Shown here piece by piece: positions 23,232-32,914 of a DNA stretch of 64,000 nucleotides. The notes under the pieces are model-generated. The model did no database searches. It had not been told where the DNA came from and was given only the letters and a program-made list of their open reading frames with translations. The DNA is from Hyphomicrobiales bacterium (GTDB lineage: Bacteria; Pseudomonadota; Alphaproteobacteria; Rhizobiales; Rhizobiaceae). The stretch's first letter is position 1. Each line of letters begins with the position of its first letter. Where the stretch lies: the NCBI GenBank assembly GCA_900472395.1, contig UCHV01000024.1, positions 62,001-126,000 on the forward strand, given 5' to 3'. Made by a program: the position numbers and the translations under genes.

Positions 23232-24878
23232 TCAGCCCGGTTTGCGGAACGCCGGAATGCTGGCCACCAGCTCTTTCGTGTAATCGTGGCGGGGATTGCC
23301 GAACACGGTTTCAACCGGTCCGCTTTCGATTTCCCGGCCGTTCTGCATGACCGAAACGGTGTCGGCGATCTGCCGCACGACGGCGAGATCGTGCGACACG
23401 AAAATGTAGGTCAGGCCGAATTCGCGCTGCAATTCTGCAAGAAGAGCAAGGATCCTCGCCTGCACTGTTACATCAAGCGCCGATACGGCCTCGTCCAGCA
23501 CGACCACCTCCGGCTGGAGGATCAACGCCCGGGCAATGGCGACGCGCTGGCGTTGTCCGCCCGACAATGTCGCGGGATGGCGATGAAGGACATCAGTCGG
23601 CAAACCAACACGGGCAATCATCTCGCGCACGCGCCGGTCACGCTCCTGTGCCGCCAGAGGTTCGAAATTGCGCAGCGGTTCTTCTACGATCCTGAAGATG
23701 GTCTGGCGTGGATCGAGCGAGCTGAACGGGTTCTGGTAGACGAGCTGGACCGTGCGGCGGAACTGACGCAGCTCTTCGCCTGCAAGATCCGAGATATCGC
23801 GACCACTGATGGAGATACGGCCGGATGTGGGTTTTTCAAAACCCGTCACCATGCGGATCGTGGTCGTCTTGCCGCTTCCGGATTCGCCGACGATGGCATG
23901 TGTACTGCCGCGCGCCACGCGGAAGGAAAGATCGTCGACCGCGCGTAGCCCTTCGGGCTTGCCGGAAAGGGGGAAATGTTTGCAGAGCCCTTCGATGACG
24001 ACGATATCGTCTGCCGGCTCGGAGGGGACGTTTGCGGGATGCTCGCGCCGTGTATCCGAGAAGGAAGGGGCATCGGCCAGCAGCTGTGAGGTATAGGCGT
24101 TCTGCGGAGAGCCGAGGATCTGTGCGGCAGCACCGGCCTCGACCACCCGTCCGCCCTGCATCACGACGATACTGTCGGCGCGCGCCGCAACGCCCAGATC
24201 ATGAGTAATGAGAAGAACGGATGCGCTCGTCTCCCGTTTCAGGACGTCGATGAGGTCGAGTATGCGCTTCTGCACGGTCACGTCGAGGGCGCTGGTCGGC
24301 TCATCGGCAATGATGAGATCGGGTTCCAGCGCGATCGCCATGGCGATCAGCACACGCTGGCGCATGCCGCCGGAGAGCTGGTGCGGATACTGGTCGTATC
24401 TCAGTTCGGGCGAGGAGAGGCCAACCTTGGCAAGAAGCTCCAAGACCTTTGCCTTGCGGCCCGTCTTGTCGAGCGGATAGCGGTGGATGCGAAAAGTCTC
24501 ACCCAGCTGCGAACCGATGGTGCGAATGGGATTAAGCGAGGTACCGGGATCTTGCGGGATCAGGCCGATGCGCGATCCGCGAAGTCCGTCCAGCTGCCTG
24601 TCCGACCATTTGGCAATGTCCGTTCCATTCAACATGATCTGGCCGCCATCGACCTTGCCGCCGGACAGAAGGCCGATGATTGATTGTGCCGTCGTGGTCT
24701 TGCCGGAGCCGGATTCGCCCACGATGGCCAGCGTCTCGCCTCGATTGACCGTGAAGGAGATGCCATGCACCGCGCGCTTCGCCGTGCGGCCACTGCCATA
24801 ACTTACGCTGAGGTCGCGGATGTCCAGGATCGGCAGCGCCGGGTCGGCATCGGTGTTCATGTATGTCTGCGCAGTCAT
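23232..24878 (-). CDS. Dual-domain ABC ATPase for peptide/nickel-type importer
   Basis: A protein of about 548 residues with two fused ATPase halves, each with Walker A ([13 protein letters not shown] and [13 protein letters not shown]), an ABC signature (LSGGMRQRV and LSGGQRQRV) and Walker B ([12 protein letters not shown] and [12 protein letters not shown]). It is the fused equivalent of DppD plus DppF, as in GsiA/YejF. The ATG at 24878 overlaps the stop of the second permease (ATGA); an in-frame start at 24965 is less likely. In the second half the E-P of the usual DEP is E-A (DEAVSALD), still compatible with activity. It energises uptake for the operon's unknown substrate. Confidence 0.9.
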   Translation of the reverse strand: MTAQTYMNTDADPALPILDIRDLSVSYGSGRTAKRAVHGISFTVNRGETLAIVGESGSGKTTTAQSIIGLLSGGKVDGGQIMLNGTDIAKWSDRQLDGLRGSRIGLIPQDPGTSLNPIRTIGSQLGETFRIHRYPLDKTGRKAKVLELLAKVGLSSPELRYDQYPHQLSGGMRQRVLIAMAIALEPDLIIADEPTSALDVTVQKRILDLIDVLKRETSASVLLITHDLGVAARADSIVVMQGGRVVEAGAAAQILGSPQNAYTSQLLADAPSFSDTRREHPANVPSEPADDIVVIEGLCKHFPLSGKPEGLRAVDDLSFRVARGSTHAIVGESGSGKTTTIRMVTGFEKPTSGRISISGRDISDLAGEELRQFRRTVQLVYQNPFSSLDPRQTIFRIVEEPLRNFEPLAAQERDRRVREMIARVGLPTDVLHRHPATLSGGQRQRVAIARALILQPEVVVLDEAVSALDVTVQARILALLAELQREFGLTYIFVSHDLAVVRQIADTVSVMQNGREIESGPVETVFGNPRHDYTKELVASIPAFRKPG

Positions 24879-25750
24879 GCCCGGCCCCTTATCGACTTGC
24901 TGACCTGATTGGCGGCCAGCACCACGATCACGACGACCAAACCGGGTGCGGCAGTCAGCCACCATGCTGTCGCCACGTAATTACGCCCCTCGGCGACCAG
25001 CAGGCCCCATTCGGGGGTTGGTGGCGGTGCGCCATAACCGAGAAAGCTAAGTGTCGAGAGTTGCAGAATGGCTGATCCGAACTGAAGGGCGGAGAAAGCC
25101 ACGACCGACGTCAGCGAATTGGGCAGGACATGCCTCCACAACACCGACGAGAGCTTGCCGCCGCTGCCGATAGCGGCCTCGACATAATCGCTGCTCCGTA
25201 CCCGGATAACTTCCGAACGCATCAATCGCGCAAAGGCGGCGATTGCCGCCGCCCCGACTGCAATCGAGGCATTGAGCGTGCCGAAACCGAGAAGAATGAT
25301 GATGCTCAGCGCAAAGAGCAGACCAGGAATGGAGAGGAGTACATCGACGATGCGCATGACGATTTCATCGACGACGCCGCCGACCGAGCCAGAGAGCAAA
25401 CCCAGTGCCGTACCGACCACGAGGCCGACCGCAGTTGCCACGAATGCGCCGCTCAGCGAATGAACCGATCCGTGCACGACCCGCGAAAACACGTCGCGGC
25501 CCAGGGCATCGGTGCCGAAAAAATGCGCGAGGCTCGGTGCACGCAGCTGCTGGCCGGGTGTTCCGGTAATTGCGTCGTAGGCTGTGAACAGGCCGGGAAA
25601 CAGGGCCCAAAGCACGGCAAGTATCAGCACGGCGTAAGAAAGCCAGGTCGCCGGCCCGATACCCTTTATCTGCTCCAGCACCGGGCGCCACCACTCGGCC
25701 GTTCGCGAGCCGGCCGAAACGCCGGTGCGAGGTTCTTCTGCAACGCCCAT
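24875..25750 (-). CDS. ABC transporter permease, DppC-like
   Basis: A permease of about 291 residues with an N-terminal cytoplasmic region, about six membrane segments and the family features HFFGTDALGRDVFSRVVHG (about residues 90-108) and DYVEAAIGSGGKLSSVLWRH as the EAA loop. The ATG at 25750 lies one base after the stop of the first permease gene. It would form the heterodimeric channel with the DppB-like protein and is coupled to the fused ATPase by a four-base overlap. Confidence 0.9.
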   Translation of the reverse strand: MGVAEEPRTGVSAGSRTAEWWRPVLEQIKGIGPATWLSYAVLILAVLWALFPGLFTAYDAITGTPGQQLRAPSLAHFFGTDALGRDVFSRVVHGSVHSLSGAFVATAVGLVVGTALGLLSGSVGGVVDEIVMRIVDVLLSIPGLLFALSIIILLGFGTLNASIAVGAAAIAAFARLMRSEVIRVRSSDYVEAAIGSGGKLSSVLWRHVLPNSLTSVVAFSALQFGSAILQLSTLSFLGYGAPPPTPEWGLLVAEGRNYVATAWWLTAAPGLVVVIVVLAANQVSKSIRGRA

Positions 25751-25751
25751 G

Positions 25752-26699
25752 TCAGACGGCCTTCGCATTCTTGCGCAGCCGGGGATCAAGCAGCGGGTAA
25801 AGCAGATCCACGACGAGATTGATGGTGACGAATGTTGCTGCCGACAGCAGCACGACAGCCTGAAGGACTGCGACGTCGAGCGTCGCCACTGCCGCCTCGG
25901 TCAGGCGGCCGATGCCGTTCAGCCCGAACACCGTTTCTGCGACGACCGCGCCTGCCAGCAATTCGCCGAACAGCATGCCGCAGATGGTGAGAACGGGCAG
26001 CAGGGCGTTGGCGAGAACGTGTTTCCAGAAAACCCAGTTAAGCGATGCGCCCTTGGCCCGCGCAACCGCGACGAAGGGTCGGGTCATCACGTCGTCGATA
26101 TTGCGCATCAGGATCTGCGCGATCGGCGCGCTGATAGGAACCGCAAGTGTTGCGATGGGCAGTATCAGGCCAACCCATGGTCCCGGATTGATAACCGGAA
26201 CGAGCCGCAGCCTGAAGGAAAACATCTGGATGAGCATGATGCCGAGCCAGAAAACTGGAATGGCCACGAACAGGGAGGGCAGCATGGTGATGACGCGCCG
26301 CAGCCAGGAAAATGGCGAGAAATACGAGAGGAAAGCGAGGGTGAAGCTCAAGACGACCGCGGCCAGAAAACCGAGGCCGGCAAGCCGGAAAGTCGGCAGG
26401 ATATTGTCGGCAAGCAGGGCTGTGACCCGTACACCGGCATCGATCGAATAGCCGAAATCCCCTGTCAATGTGCTGGTGAGAGCACTGAGATAACGCTGTA
26501 ACGGCGGGTTGTCGGAGCCGTATATCTGGCGGATGTTGGCCAGTTGTTCGGGCGTCAACGCGAAATCGCCGCCCATGTATTTGATGAGGACCGCATCCCC
26601 CGGCATCATTTGCAACAGCAAGAACGACAGGGTGAACGCGGCCCATAAGACGATGAGAGCCTGACCGAGGCGCGAAAGCAGATATTTGGAAAGAGACAA
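25752..26699 (-). CDS. ABC transporter permease, DppB-like
   Basis: A 315-residue inner-membrane permease of the dipeptide/oligopeptide/nickel group. Family marks include the N-terminal YLLSRLGQALIVLWAAFTLSF helix region, QMMPGDAV, and the EAA loop FVAVARAKGASLNWVFWKHV followed by NALLPVLTICG. About six membrane segments are visible. It is the second gene of the operon, 40 bp after the binding-protein gene. Confidence 0.92.
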   Translation of the reverse strand: MSLSKYLLSRLGQALIVLWAAFTLSFLLLQMMPGDAVLIKYMGGDFALTPEQLANIRQIYGSDNPPLQRYLSALTSTLTGDFGYSIDAGVRVTALLADNILPTFRLAGLGFLAAVVLSFTLAFLSYFSPFSWLRRVITMLPSLFVAIPVFWLGIMLIQMFSFRLRLVPVINPGPWVGLILPIATLAVPISAPIAQILMRNIDDVMTRPFVAVARAKGASLNWVFWKHVLANALLPVLTICGMLFGELLAGAVVAETVFGLNGIGRLTEAAVATLDVAVLQAVVLLSAATFVTINLVVDLLYPLLDPRLRKNAKAV

Positions 26700-26739
26700 T
26701 GCGATTCAGACCAGGCTTGTATGGAGGTTATGATTTGAC

Positions 26740-28389
26740 TTAGCGGTCAAGCCAGGCGCTGTAGAACACCGGCCGGCCGACGGCTTCGAACACCACATCC
26801 TTGACATCGGGAGCGCCGGCGAAAGACTGCGGCTCTTCGAAAAGCGGGATGACATAAGCCTGTTCGATCAGACGCTTCTGTGCATCGCCAGTATATTCCA
26901 GGCGCTTGGCGGTATTCGGCTCGGAGGCGACCTTGTCGAGAATGTCGTTCAGGGTCTTGTCGACGAATTCTGTTGCGACACCCTTGCCGCCCTTCTGACG
27001 CAGCTGGTCGCGGGTGGTCGGATAATACTGGCTTTTCAGGACGTCAGGATCGGCACGCTCGACCTTGGTGGGCACCAGCGGGGTTTTCAGCGGATCGAGA
27101 TCGTCCTTGGTTCGGGTGCCGGCTTCACCTGCGAGCAGCTTGAGCTCAACACCGACCTTCTGCCATTGCTGCGCCAACAATTGCAGTGTCTCCTTGCTGC
27201 GGGCGTAGTTCAGCGACTCATATGCGCCGAGCGAAAGACGAGCGCCGTCCTTCTGGCGAATGCCGTCCGCACCCGGTTTCCAGCCGGCTTCGTCCAGCAG
27301 CTTTTTCGCGGCTTCCGGATCGAAGCCGAGCTCACTGCTCAGATCGACAAACCCGGCCGACACCGATGACAGCGGGGATCTGGCCTTCGGGTAGTTTTCA
27401 GAAAACAGCGTGGTGATGATTTCCGTACTGTTAGTGGCGTGCAGCAAGGCCTGACGAACCTTGAGATCGGCAACCAAGGGGTTGCCGGGGCGGAAGGCGA
27501 CCGCATGCGTCGTGCCGCGTGTTTGCGCGCCATAGACTGTATAGCCGGCCGTCTTTACCTGAGCTTCGTCATAGGCATGGACCTGACGGATGAAATCGCC
27601 CTGGCCGGAAAGAAGCGCGCCGATACGCACGCCGTCTTCCGGCACGGTCAAGACGGTGATGCCATCGAGGTTTGCGCGACCCTGCTGTTTCACCTTGGCC
27701 GGACCCCAGGCGTAATCCTTGCGGGCGGTGAGCTGGATTTCGGTGCCGAGCTTTTCGCTGGCAACAACGAACGGTCCTGAACCGATAATGTTCGGCGCAC
27801 GGCCCAACTCATCGGCCGAAAGACCAAGTGTGGAGACGGCGACAAGACCGGATGTGGGCGTCGCTGTGGCCTGCAGGAAGCCCGGGGACGGCGCCTTGAA
27901 ATAGAATTTCACCGTCTTTGCGTCGATGACTTCGCTACGTGCATAATTGTTGATTGCTTCGGATACGGTCTGCTTCAGGGTGATGTTGCCGAGACCATAG
28001 ACATCATAGTTGGCCGCGACGGCCTTGGCGTCGAGCGGCGTGCCGTCGGAGAAGGTCACACCTTCACGCAGACGGAATGTGTATTCGGTCGCGTCGGCGT
28101 TGACATCCCAGCTTTCGGCGATCCACGGCTCGATTTCCAGTGTCTGCGGGTTTTGATAAGTGAGCTTGTCGGTAATCTGGTTCAGGACGCCGGCATTCGG
28201 GTAAAAGCCGGCTCCCGGCGGGTAAAGGCTCGTATGCGCCTGCTTTTCCAGGTAGACCAGAGTGCCACCGGCGGTCGGCTTGTCCTGCGCCCATGAGGGC
28301 ACTGCGGTGACGCCGGTTGCGACGAGCGCGCCAATTGCGCACATGCTCTTCAGAAGCTGACGACGCGACAGTTTAGACAACAATCTCAA
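26740..28389 (-). CDS. Family 5 extracellular solute-binding protein (DppA-like)
   Basis: A periplasmic binding protein of about 549 residues and the first gene of the operon. The N terminus has a twin-arginine type signal (LSRRQLLKSMCAIGALVAT with cleavage near SWAQ). The mature part shows SBP_bac_5 features such as AESWDVNADATEYTFRLREG and FSDGTPLDAKAVAAN. The start is uncertain: I favour one of the TTG codons at 28389 or 28383, which follow GAGAGAGGG. An ATG at 28455 would add 22 residues ahead of the signal. Length is normal for the family, and the ligand cannot be predicted. Confidence 0.88.
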   Translation of the reverse strand: MRLLSKLSRRQLLKSMCAIGALVATGVTAVPSWAQDKPTAGGTLVYLEKQAHTSLYPPGAGFYPNAGVLNQITDKLTYQNPQTLEIEPWIAESWDVNADATEYTFRLREGVTFSDGTPLDAKAVAANYDVYGLGNITLKQTVSEAINNYARSEVIDAKTVKFYFKAPSPGFLQATATPTSGLVAVSTLGLSADELGRAPNIIGSGPFVVASEKLGTEIQLTARKDYAWGPAKVKQQGRANLDGITVLTVPEDGVRIGALLSGQGDFIRQVHAYDEAQVKTAGYTVYGAQTRGTTHAVAFRPGNPLVADLKVRQALLHATNSTEIITTLFSENYPKARSPLSSVSAGFVDLSSELGFDPEAAKKLLDEAGWKPGADGIRQKDGARLSLGAYESLNYARSKETLQLLAQQWQKVGVELKLLAGEAGTRTKDDLDPLKTPLVPTKVERADPDVLKSQYYPTTRDQLRQKGGKGVATEFVDKTLNDILDKVASEPNTAKRLEYTGDAQKRLIEQAYVIPLFEEPQSFAGAPDVKDVVFEAVGRPVFYSAWLDR

Positions 28390-28625
28390 TTTCCCTCTCT
28401 CGGATACTCGGAAGTGAAGCTCTTTCGAGAAGGGCGACACTGACACTAGCCACATACAAGTGCTTCATGAATTGAGTGCCGAGAATAGCGATTGCCGCAC
28501 ATTCTTGAAGAATGCGTCTTTCAAACTAAGTCGTCAAAATGGAATAATGACGTCGATATATTGCAAAAAATGAGAAATTCTCTTTTCCCAAAATCCCCAC
28601 GACAGTCAGTGGACAGTCCGCCGCC

Positions 28626-29570
28626 TTACAGATTCTGCAAGGACGCCTTGTCGCTATGTTTGACAAATCCGTTCAGCAGGGATGCACTTTTTTCAAGAGA
28701 TGAAATCAGCGCGCGTACCGTTGGTGTCATTGGTCTTCCGGTTGCGGTGATGACGCCCCAATAAAACGGAATGTGAAACGATAACGGAATGATTTTGACG
28801 CCTTCGACAGCTGCGCCGGACAGGGTGGTGGATTCCACGATCGCGACGCCCAGGCCTTCTTTGGCAAGGGCAAGTGAGACATATGTCGCATCATTATCGA
28901 TTATTCCGGCTGCCTTCACTTTGTGTCGCTCAAGTATCTGGTTGATACGCATACGCAGTCGATAGGGATTGGCAGAAGCGATCAGGCGCTGATTTTGAAG
29001 GTCCTTTGGCGTGATCGAGGCAAGGGATGCCAGTTCATGAGAGCTGCTGACGACAGCCACGCACGGCGCTTCACCGATCCAGTGCACCTCCAGGCCGGAA
29101 TTTTCCAGAGGCGGAACAGCAATGCCGATATCCGCGGATCGTGCTAAAACCGCTTGAACGACGTTCTCGGAGGAAGTGCTTTTCAAGTGTACTTGCGTTG
29201 GAAGCGTTCTGTGATCCAGCATTTTCAGAGCTTTTGGCAGGATGCCGGCGGCGATCGCAGGTATGGTCGCGACCTCTATCGGGTGAGGGCGTCTGGACGC
29301 AATTTCACGCGCGCCGTCACTGATCGTCGAAAGGCCGCTCAGGAAGAGTTCGGCATGCGCGAAGAAAGCCAAGCCTTGCTCCGTCAGCGCGATACGCGGT
29401 CCGTTTCGGTAGAGAACGTCGAAGCCGATATCCTTCTCGAGATCCTGAAGCAGCCGGGTCACCAGTGATTGGGAAAAACCCAACGCCTTTGCAGCACCGG
29501 TCATCGTTCCAATGGATACAACTGCCACCAAGGCTTCAAGCTGACGAGTGTCGAGATAATTGCGGATCAT
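28626..29570 (-). CDS. LysR-family transcriptional regulator
   Basis: A 314-residue LTTR. The N-terminal HTH is LDTRQLEALVAVVSIGTMTG and AAKALGFSQSLVTRLLQDLE. The C-terminal type 2 periplasmic-binding-like effector domain follows from about residue 90. It lies upstream of, and in the same direction as, the DppA-like operon, with 236 bp between them. It is the obvious candidate regulator of that operon, although LTTRs are more often divergent from their targets. Confidence 0.9.
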   Translation of the reverse strand: MIRNYLDTRQLEALVAVVSIGTMTGAAKALGFSQSLVTRLLQDLEKDIGFDVLYRNGPRIALTEQGLAFFAHAELFLSGLSTISDGAREIASRRPHPIEVATIPAIAAGILPKALKMLDHRTLPTQVHLKSTSSENVVQAVLARSADIGIAVPPLENSGLEVHWIGEAPCVAVVSSSHELASLASITPKDLQNQRLIASANPYRLRMRINQILERHKVKAAGIIDNDATYVSLALAKEGLGVAIVESTTLSGAAVEGVKIIPLSFHIPFYWGVITATGRPMTPTVRALISSLEKSASLLNGFVKHSDKASLQNL

Positions 29571-29836
29571 AAATAGCGACCCTCATGGTTCGTATGTCGT
29601 CGAGGATTGTCAAAAGCTTGCAGCGCCTTGCCTCATGATTGGCCGGCAATTTAGGCGTGCCGACTCTCCACTCTGCTTATCAGCCGCATTCATGACGGGC
29701 TAGTGGTTCGGCACGTCGCGTCTGGCTTTTGTACGTTGAGCACGATCAGGCCGAAAGCCGACCACTGAGGTTGTGCTCTCTCAAAAAATACTCAGGATCG
29801 ATGGTTCAAATCTTCTCAAGGCAACGAAAGGTAGCA

Positions 29837-30853
29837 TCAGCGGATAAGGTGCAAAACATCGCTTGATGCTGTCTGCCCAGCGGCAATCGTTTCGTTTCTA
29901 TCTAATTGTGCCTGTTGAGGTGTGTATGGCTTCTCGAGATATGCTCGCTCTTCACTCGTCAAATGAATGTTGAGTGCGGCCAACGCGTCGTCAATATGAT
30001 GTGGCTTCGTTGCGCCGATAATGGGCGCGGTCACCGCGGGACTGCCAATCAACCATGCCAAAGCGATCTGCGCCGGCTTGACGTTCCTGTCCTGCGACAG
30101 CGAAATGACGCGATCGATCACAGCTTCGTCTTGAGGGCGCGTAAAGTCACGTACAACCATGGACCGTGGGGTGCCGCTGCGACGACTGCCGGCCAAAAGG
30201 CCACGGGCGAGGGGGCTATAAGGAATGACCGCGATGCCGTCGGTCACACAGAGAGGCAGCATCTCTCGTTCCTCTTCGCGATAAAGCAGATTGTATTTGT
30301 TCTGCATGCTTACAAACGGCGTCAGTCCATTTTCTTTGGCCAACGCCTGCAGTTTAGCAAATTGCCAAGCGTGCATGCTGCTGGCACCGAGATAGAGCGC
30401 TTTGCCCGCCCGCACGATATCGTCTAGCGCAAGCAAGAGCTCCTCCGGTCGTGTATCCGGATCGAGCCGGTGTATCTGATAGAGGTCGATATAATCGGTG
30501 CCGAGACGCCGAAGGCTGTCATCGATTGCATGACGGATGTGTTTTCTTGAAAGGCCGCGTTGGTTCGGGTCCGGGCCTGTCGCACCGAAGACCTTGGTGG
30601 CGATCACGACGCGATCTCTGCCGGTGCCAAATCGCTGGATCGCCCTGCCGAGGATCTCCTCGCTCAAACCCGTCGAATAGGAATCTGCCGTGTCGAAAAA
30701 TGAAAAACCGACCTCGAACGCTTTCTTGTAGTGTTCCTGTGCATCCTCCTCACTGAGTGCCCATGGCATCCAGTCCCGTGAGCCGTAACTGCTGCAACCA
30801 AAGGCAAGAGGAGAAATCTTCAGTCCTGTCAAACCCAGTCGCTTCCTCTCCAC
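29837..30853 (-). CDS. Aldo/keto reductase
   Basis: A protein of about 338 residues with the AKR barrel and catalytic tetrad: Asp and Tyr in FFDTADSYSTGLSEEILGRA, Lys in VVIATKVFG, and His in DYIDLYQIHRLD. I chose GTG at 30853 because GGAGG precedes it by five bases and homology begins at KRLGLTGLKISPLAFGC. It uses NADPH to reduce carbonyl groups. It stands alone, divergent from the SsuC-like permease gene, and its link to neighbours is unclear. Confidence 0.88.
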   Translation of the reverse strand: MERKRLGLTGLKISPLAFGCSSYGSRDWMPWALSEEDAQEHYKKAFEVGFSFFDTADSYSTGLSEEILGRAIQRFGTGRDRVVIATKVFGATGPDPNQRGLSRKHIRHAIDDSLRRLGTDYIDLYQIHRLDPDTRPEELLLALDDIVRAGKALYLGASSMHAWQFAKLQALAKENGLTPFVSMQNKYNLLYREEEREMLPLCVTDGIAVIPYSPLARGLLAGSRRSGTPRSMVVRDFTRPQDEAVIDRVISLSQDRNVKPAQIALAWLIGSPAVTAPIIGATKPHHIDDALAALNIHLTSEERAYLEKPYTPQQAQLDRNETIAAGQTASSDVLHLIR

Positions 30854-31036
30854 ACTTTCCTCCGCGCTTGACCATTCATTCAATAGACAAAACCCTATCG
30901 ATGAATGGCACGGCAGCACGAGAAAAAGCATTTCCGCCTTTTGACGAATGAAAAGAATAATCTACCTTTTTAGTAGTCTTTTGCCGGCATAGCCTCGCGA
31001 TGATCAATCCCGGTCTATGCAGGAAACCGGCACTCC

Positions 31037-31879
31037 ATGACACTCGCATCCGCATTTGAAACATCGCGCCAGCAATTTTCCCGAAGCCAGAGGGCGAGCG
31101 TGACCGCGTCACGACAATGGTCATTCTTGAGCTGGTTGCGGGTCGGGCAGATTACGCTTGCCGCAGCAATCCTGTTGGTCATCCAGTATGCGGTCGACAG
31201 CGGATCGGTCAAACAGATCTATCTTGCTTCGCCGACGCAGATCATCGCTGCTTTTCCCAGGCTGATCGTCCAGAACAATCTTCCCTATCATCTCTACATC
31301 ACCTTGTCAGAGGCCTTGCTTGGTTTCTCTCTGGCATTGACGCTCGGCGTCTCAACCGGGATTGCGATGGGCCTGTTTTCTAGGGTGAACACGTTTTTTA
31401 GTCCGTTCCTCGTCGCTTCGATGGCCATTCCCAAGGTGACGATCATTCCGCTTCTGACGCTCTATCTGGGTATCGGCTTTTCTCACAAGGTCTTCATCGT
31501 TTTCCTTTTCGGGTACTTCATCTTCGTCTTCAATACGATTGCCGGTATCCGCCAGGTCGATGAAAAGCACTTGAAAGTCGCACGAGCGTTCGGTGCCAGC
31601 CGACTGCAGGTCATTACCAAGATCATCCTTCCATCAGCCGTACCCTCGATCATGGCGGCCGTGCGGCTGGAAGCGGCGATGTGTCTGGTGGCGGCATTGT
31701 TCGCGGAAATCGTCGCCTCTAAAGCCGGGCTTGGCAACATGCTCAATCGCGCCGTGGGCGTCTACGACACGGCCAGTGTCTTCGCCCTTGTCGTCACTAT
31801 CACCGCCATCGCCCTGATCACCGTCTCTCTCATCAATCTCCTGGAGAAGCGTGTTTTTCTCCGCTGGAAATTTATCTGA
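31037..31879 (+). CDS. ABC transporter permease, SsuC/TauC-like
   Basis: A 280-residue inner-membrane permease of the nitrate/sulfonate/taurine group with five to six hydrophobic segments. The cytoplasmic EAA loop reads VARAFGASRLQVITKIILPS (about residues 177-196), followed by AVPSIMAAVRLEAAM. It is the first gene of an operon that continues with a binding protein, an ATPase, two flavin monooxygenases and a rhodanese. Import of an organosulfur compound is inferred from these neighbours. Confidence 0.9.
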   Translation: MTLASAFETSRQQFSRSQRASVTASRQWSFLSWLRVGQITLAAAILLVIQYAVDSGSVKQIYLASPTQIIAAFPRLIVQNNLPYHLYITLSEALLGFSLALTLGVSTGIAMGLFSRVNTFFSPFLVASMAIPKVTIIPLLTLYLGIGFSHKVFIVFLFGYFIFVFNTIAGIRQVDEKHLKVARAFGASRLQVITKIILPSAVPSIMAAVRLEAAMCLVAALFAEIVASKAGLGNMLNRAVGVYDTASVFALVVTITAIALITVSLINLLEKRVFLRWKFI

Positions 31880-31905
31880 TGCCGTCAAAACGCAGGACAT
31901 CCTCA

Positions 31906-32904
31906 ATGAAATTCATCAAGCCATTCGCCCTTTTTGCCGGACTGATTTTTGCCGGTACCGCGGCTGCGCAATCGCAGCCCGAGAGAAAGACACTGACGCT
32001 GGCGGAAAGTACCTCTTATACGCAGCAGCCCATCCGTTTCGGCGTGGAAAAAGGCTTTTTCGCCGAAGAAGGTCTCGAGGTGCAATTCACCGACGTGTCG
32101 GATATTCCGACCGGCGTCGCCACTGGGGAACTGACTTTTGCGTTCGGGCCGACCAGCCAGTACCTGCGAGCCGCGGCGCTCGGTTCGCCGATCAAGATCG
32201 TGTCTTCCGCTTTCCGTAGCAAGGGGCCGTTCTTCCTGCTTGCGGGCAAGAATGTTAAGGATTTTGCCGATCTGAAGGGCAAGACGATAGGCAATGCCAC
32301 CGATGGATCAAACATGGATGCCTATCTGAAGGTGATCCTGCGCGAAAACGGCATTGATCCGGTCAAGGATGTCACGCTGTTTGCTGCCGGCACTTATCAG
32401 CAGGCTTATGGTGCGCTGATTTCCGGCCAGGTCGACGCGACGATCATTCACCAGCCGTTTCCGGCAATGGCGGAACTGGAAGGCGAAGGCAAAGCGCTGG
32501 CGCGCGGCTGGGACTACCTGCCCACCTATCATACCGGCGTGCTGATCGCCGGCAATGACGTCATCGCCAACGATCCGGATCTGCTTAAGCGTGGACTGCG
32601 TGCCTATTTCAAGTCCTATACCTACGCCAAGGCCAATTACGAAGAGTATCTTCCTTGGCTGCAGAAGCAGCTGCATCTGAACCCGCAGGCCGTCGCCAAT
32701 GCGATCCACCAGGAAGACGATATCTGGGACAGCAATCCGGCGATCGATCGAAAGGCGATTGCCGATACGCAGACGGTGGAGATTGCTCTCGGCAACCAGA
32801 AAGAGCCCTACGACGCCGAACAGTTCATCGACGACCGGTTCATCCCCCAGGAATACGTAAAACCGTTTTCCTATCCGGCACGTTCGACCGGCAACTCCAA
32901 CTGA
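31906..32904 (+). CDS. SsuA/NMT1-like periplasmic binding protein
   Basis: A 332-residue binding protein with a Sec signal peptide (MKFIKPFALFAGLIFAGTAA with cleavage at AQS). The mature part shows SsuA/TauA features: PIRFGVEKGFFAEEGLEVQF, the DLKGKTIGNATDGS stretch and GQVDATIIHQPF. I chose ATG 31906, since an in-frame ATG at 31879 would only lengthen the signal's n-region. It lies 26 bp after the permease gene and ten bp before the ATPase gene. Confidence 0.88.
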   Translation: MKFIKPFALFAGLIFAGTAAAQSQPERKTLTLAESTSYTQQPIRFGVEKGFFAEEGLEVQFTDVSDIPTGVATGELTFAFGPTSQYLRAAALGSPIKIVSSAFRSKGPFFLLAGKNVKDFADLKGKTIGNATDGSNMDAYLKVILRENGIDPVKDVTLFAAGTYQQAYGALISGQVDATIIHQPFPAMAELEGEGKALARGWDYLPTYHTGVLIAGNDVIANDPDLLKRGLRAYFKSYTYAKANYEEYLPWLQKQLHLNPQAVANAIHQEDDIWDSNPAIDRKAIADTQTVEIALGNQKEPYDAEQFIDDRFIPQEYVKPFSYPARSTGNSN

Positions 32905-32914
32905 GGTTTTGCCG

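Noticed and set aside
21718..23283. Open frame of 521 codons on the plus strand
   Set aside because: It is antisense to the flavin monooxygenase-like gene (21703-23175), whose FAD and NADP motifs are clear. The plus-strand product has no domain pattern and a composition typical of a complementary shadow.
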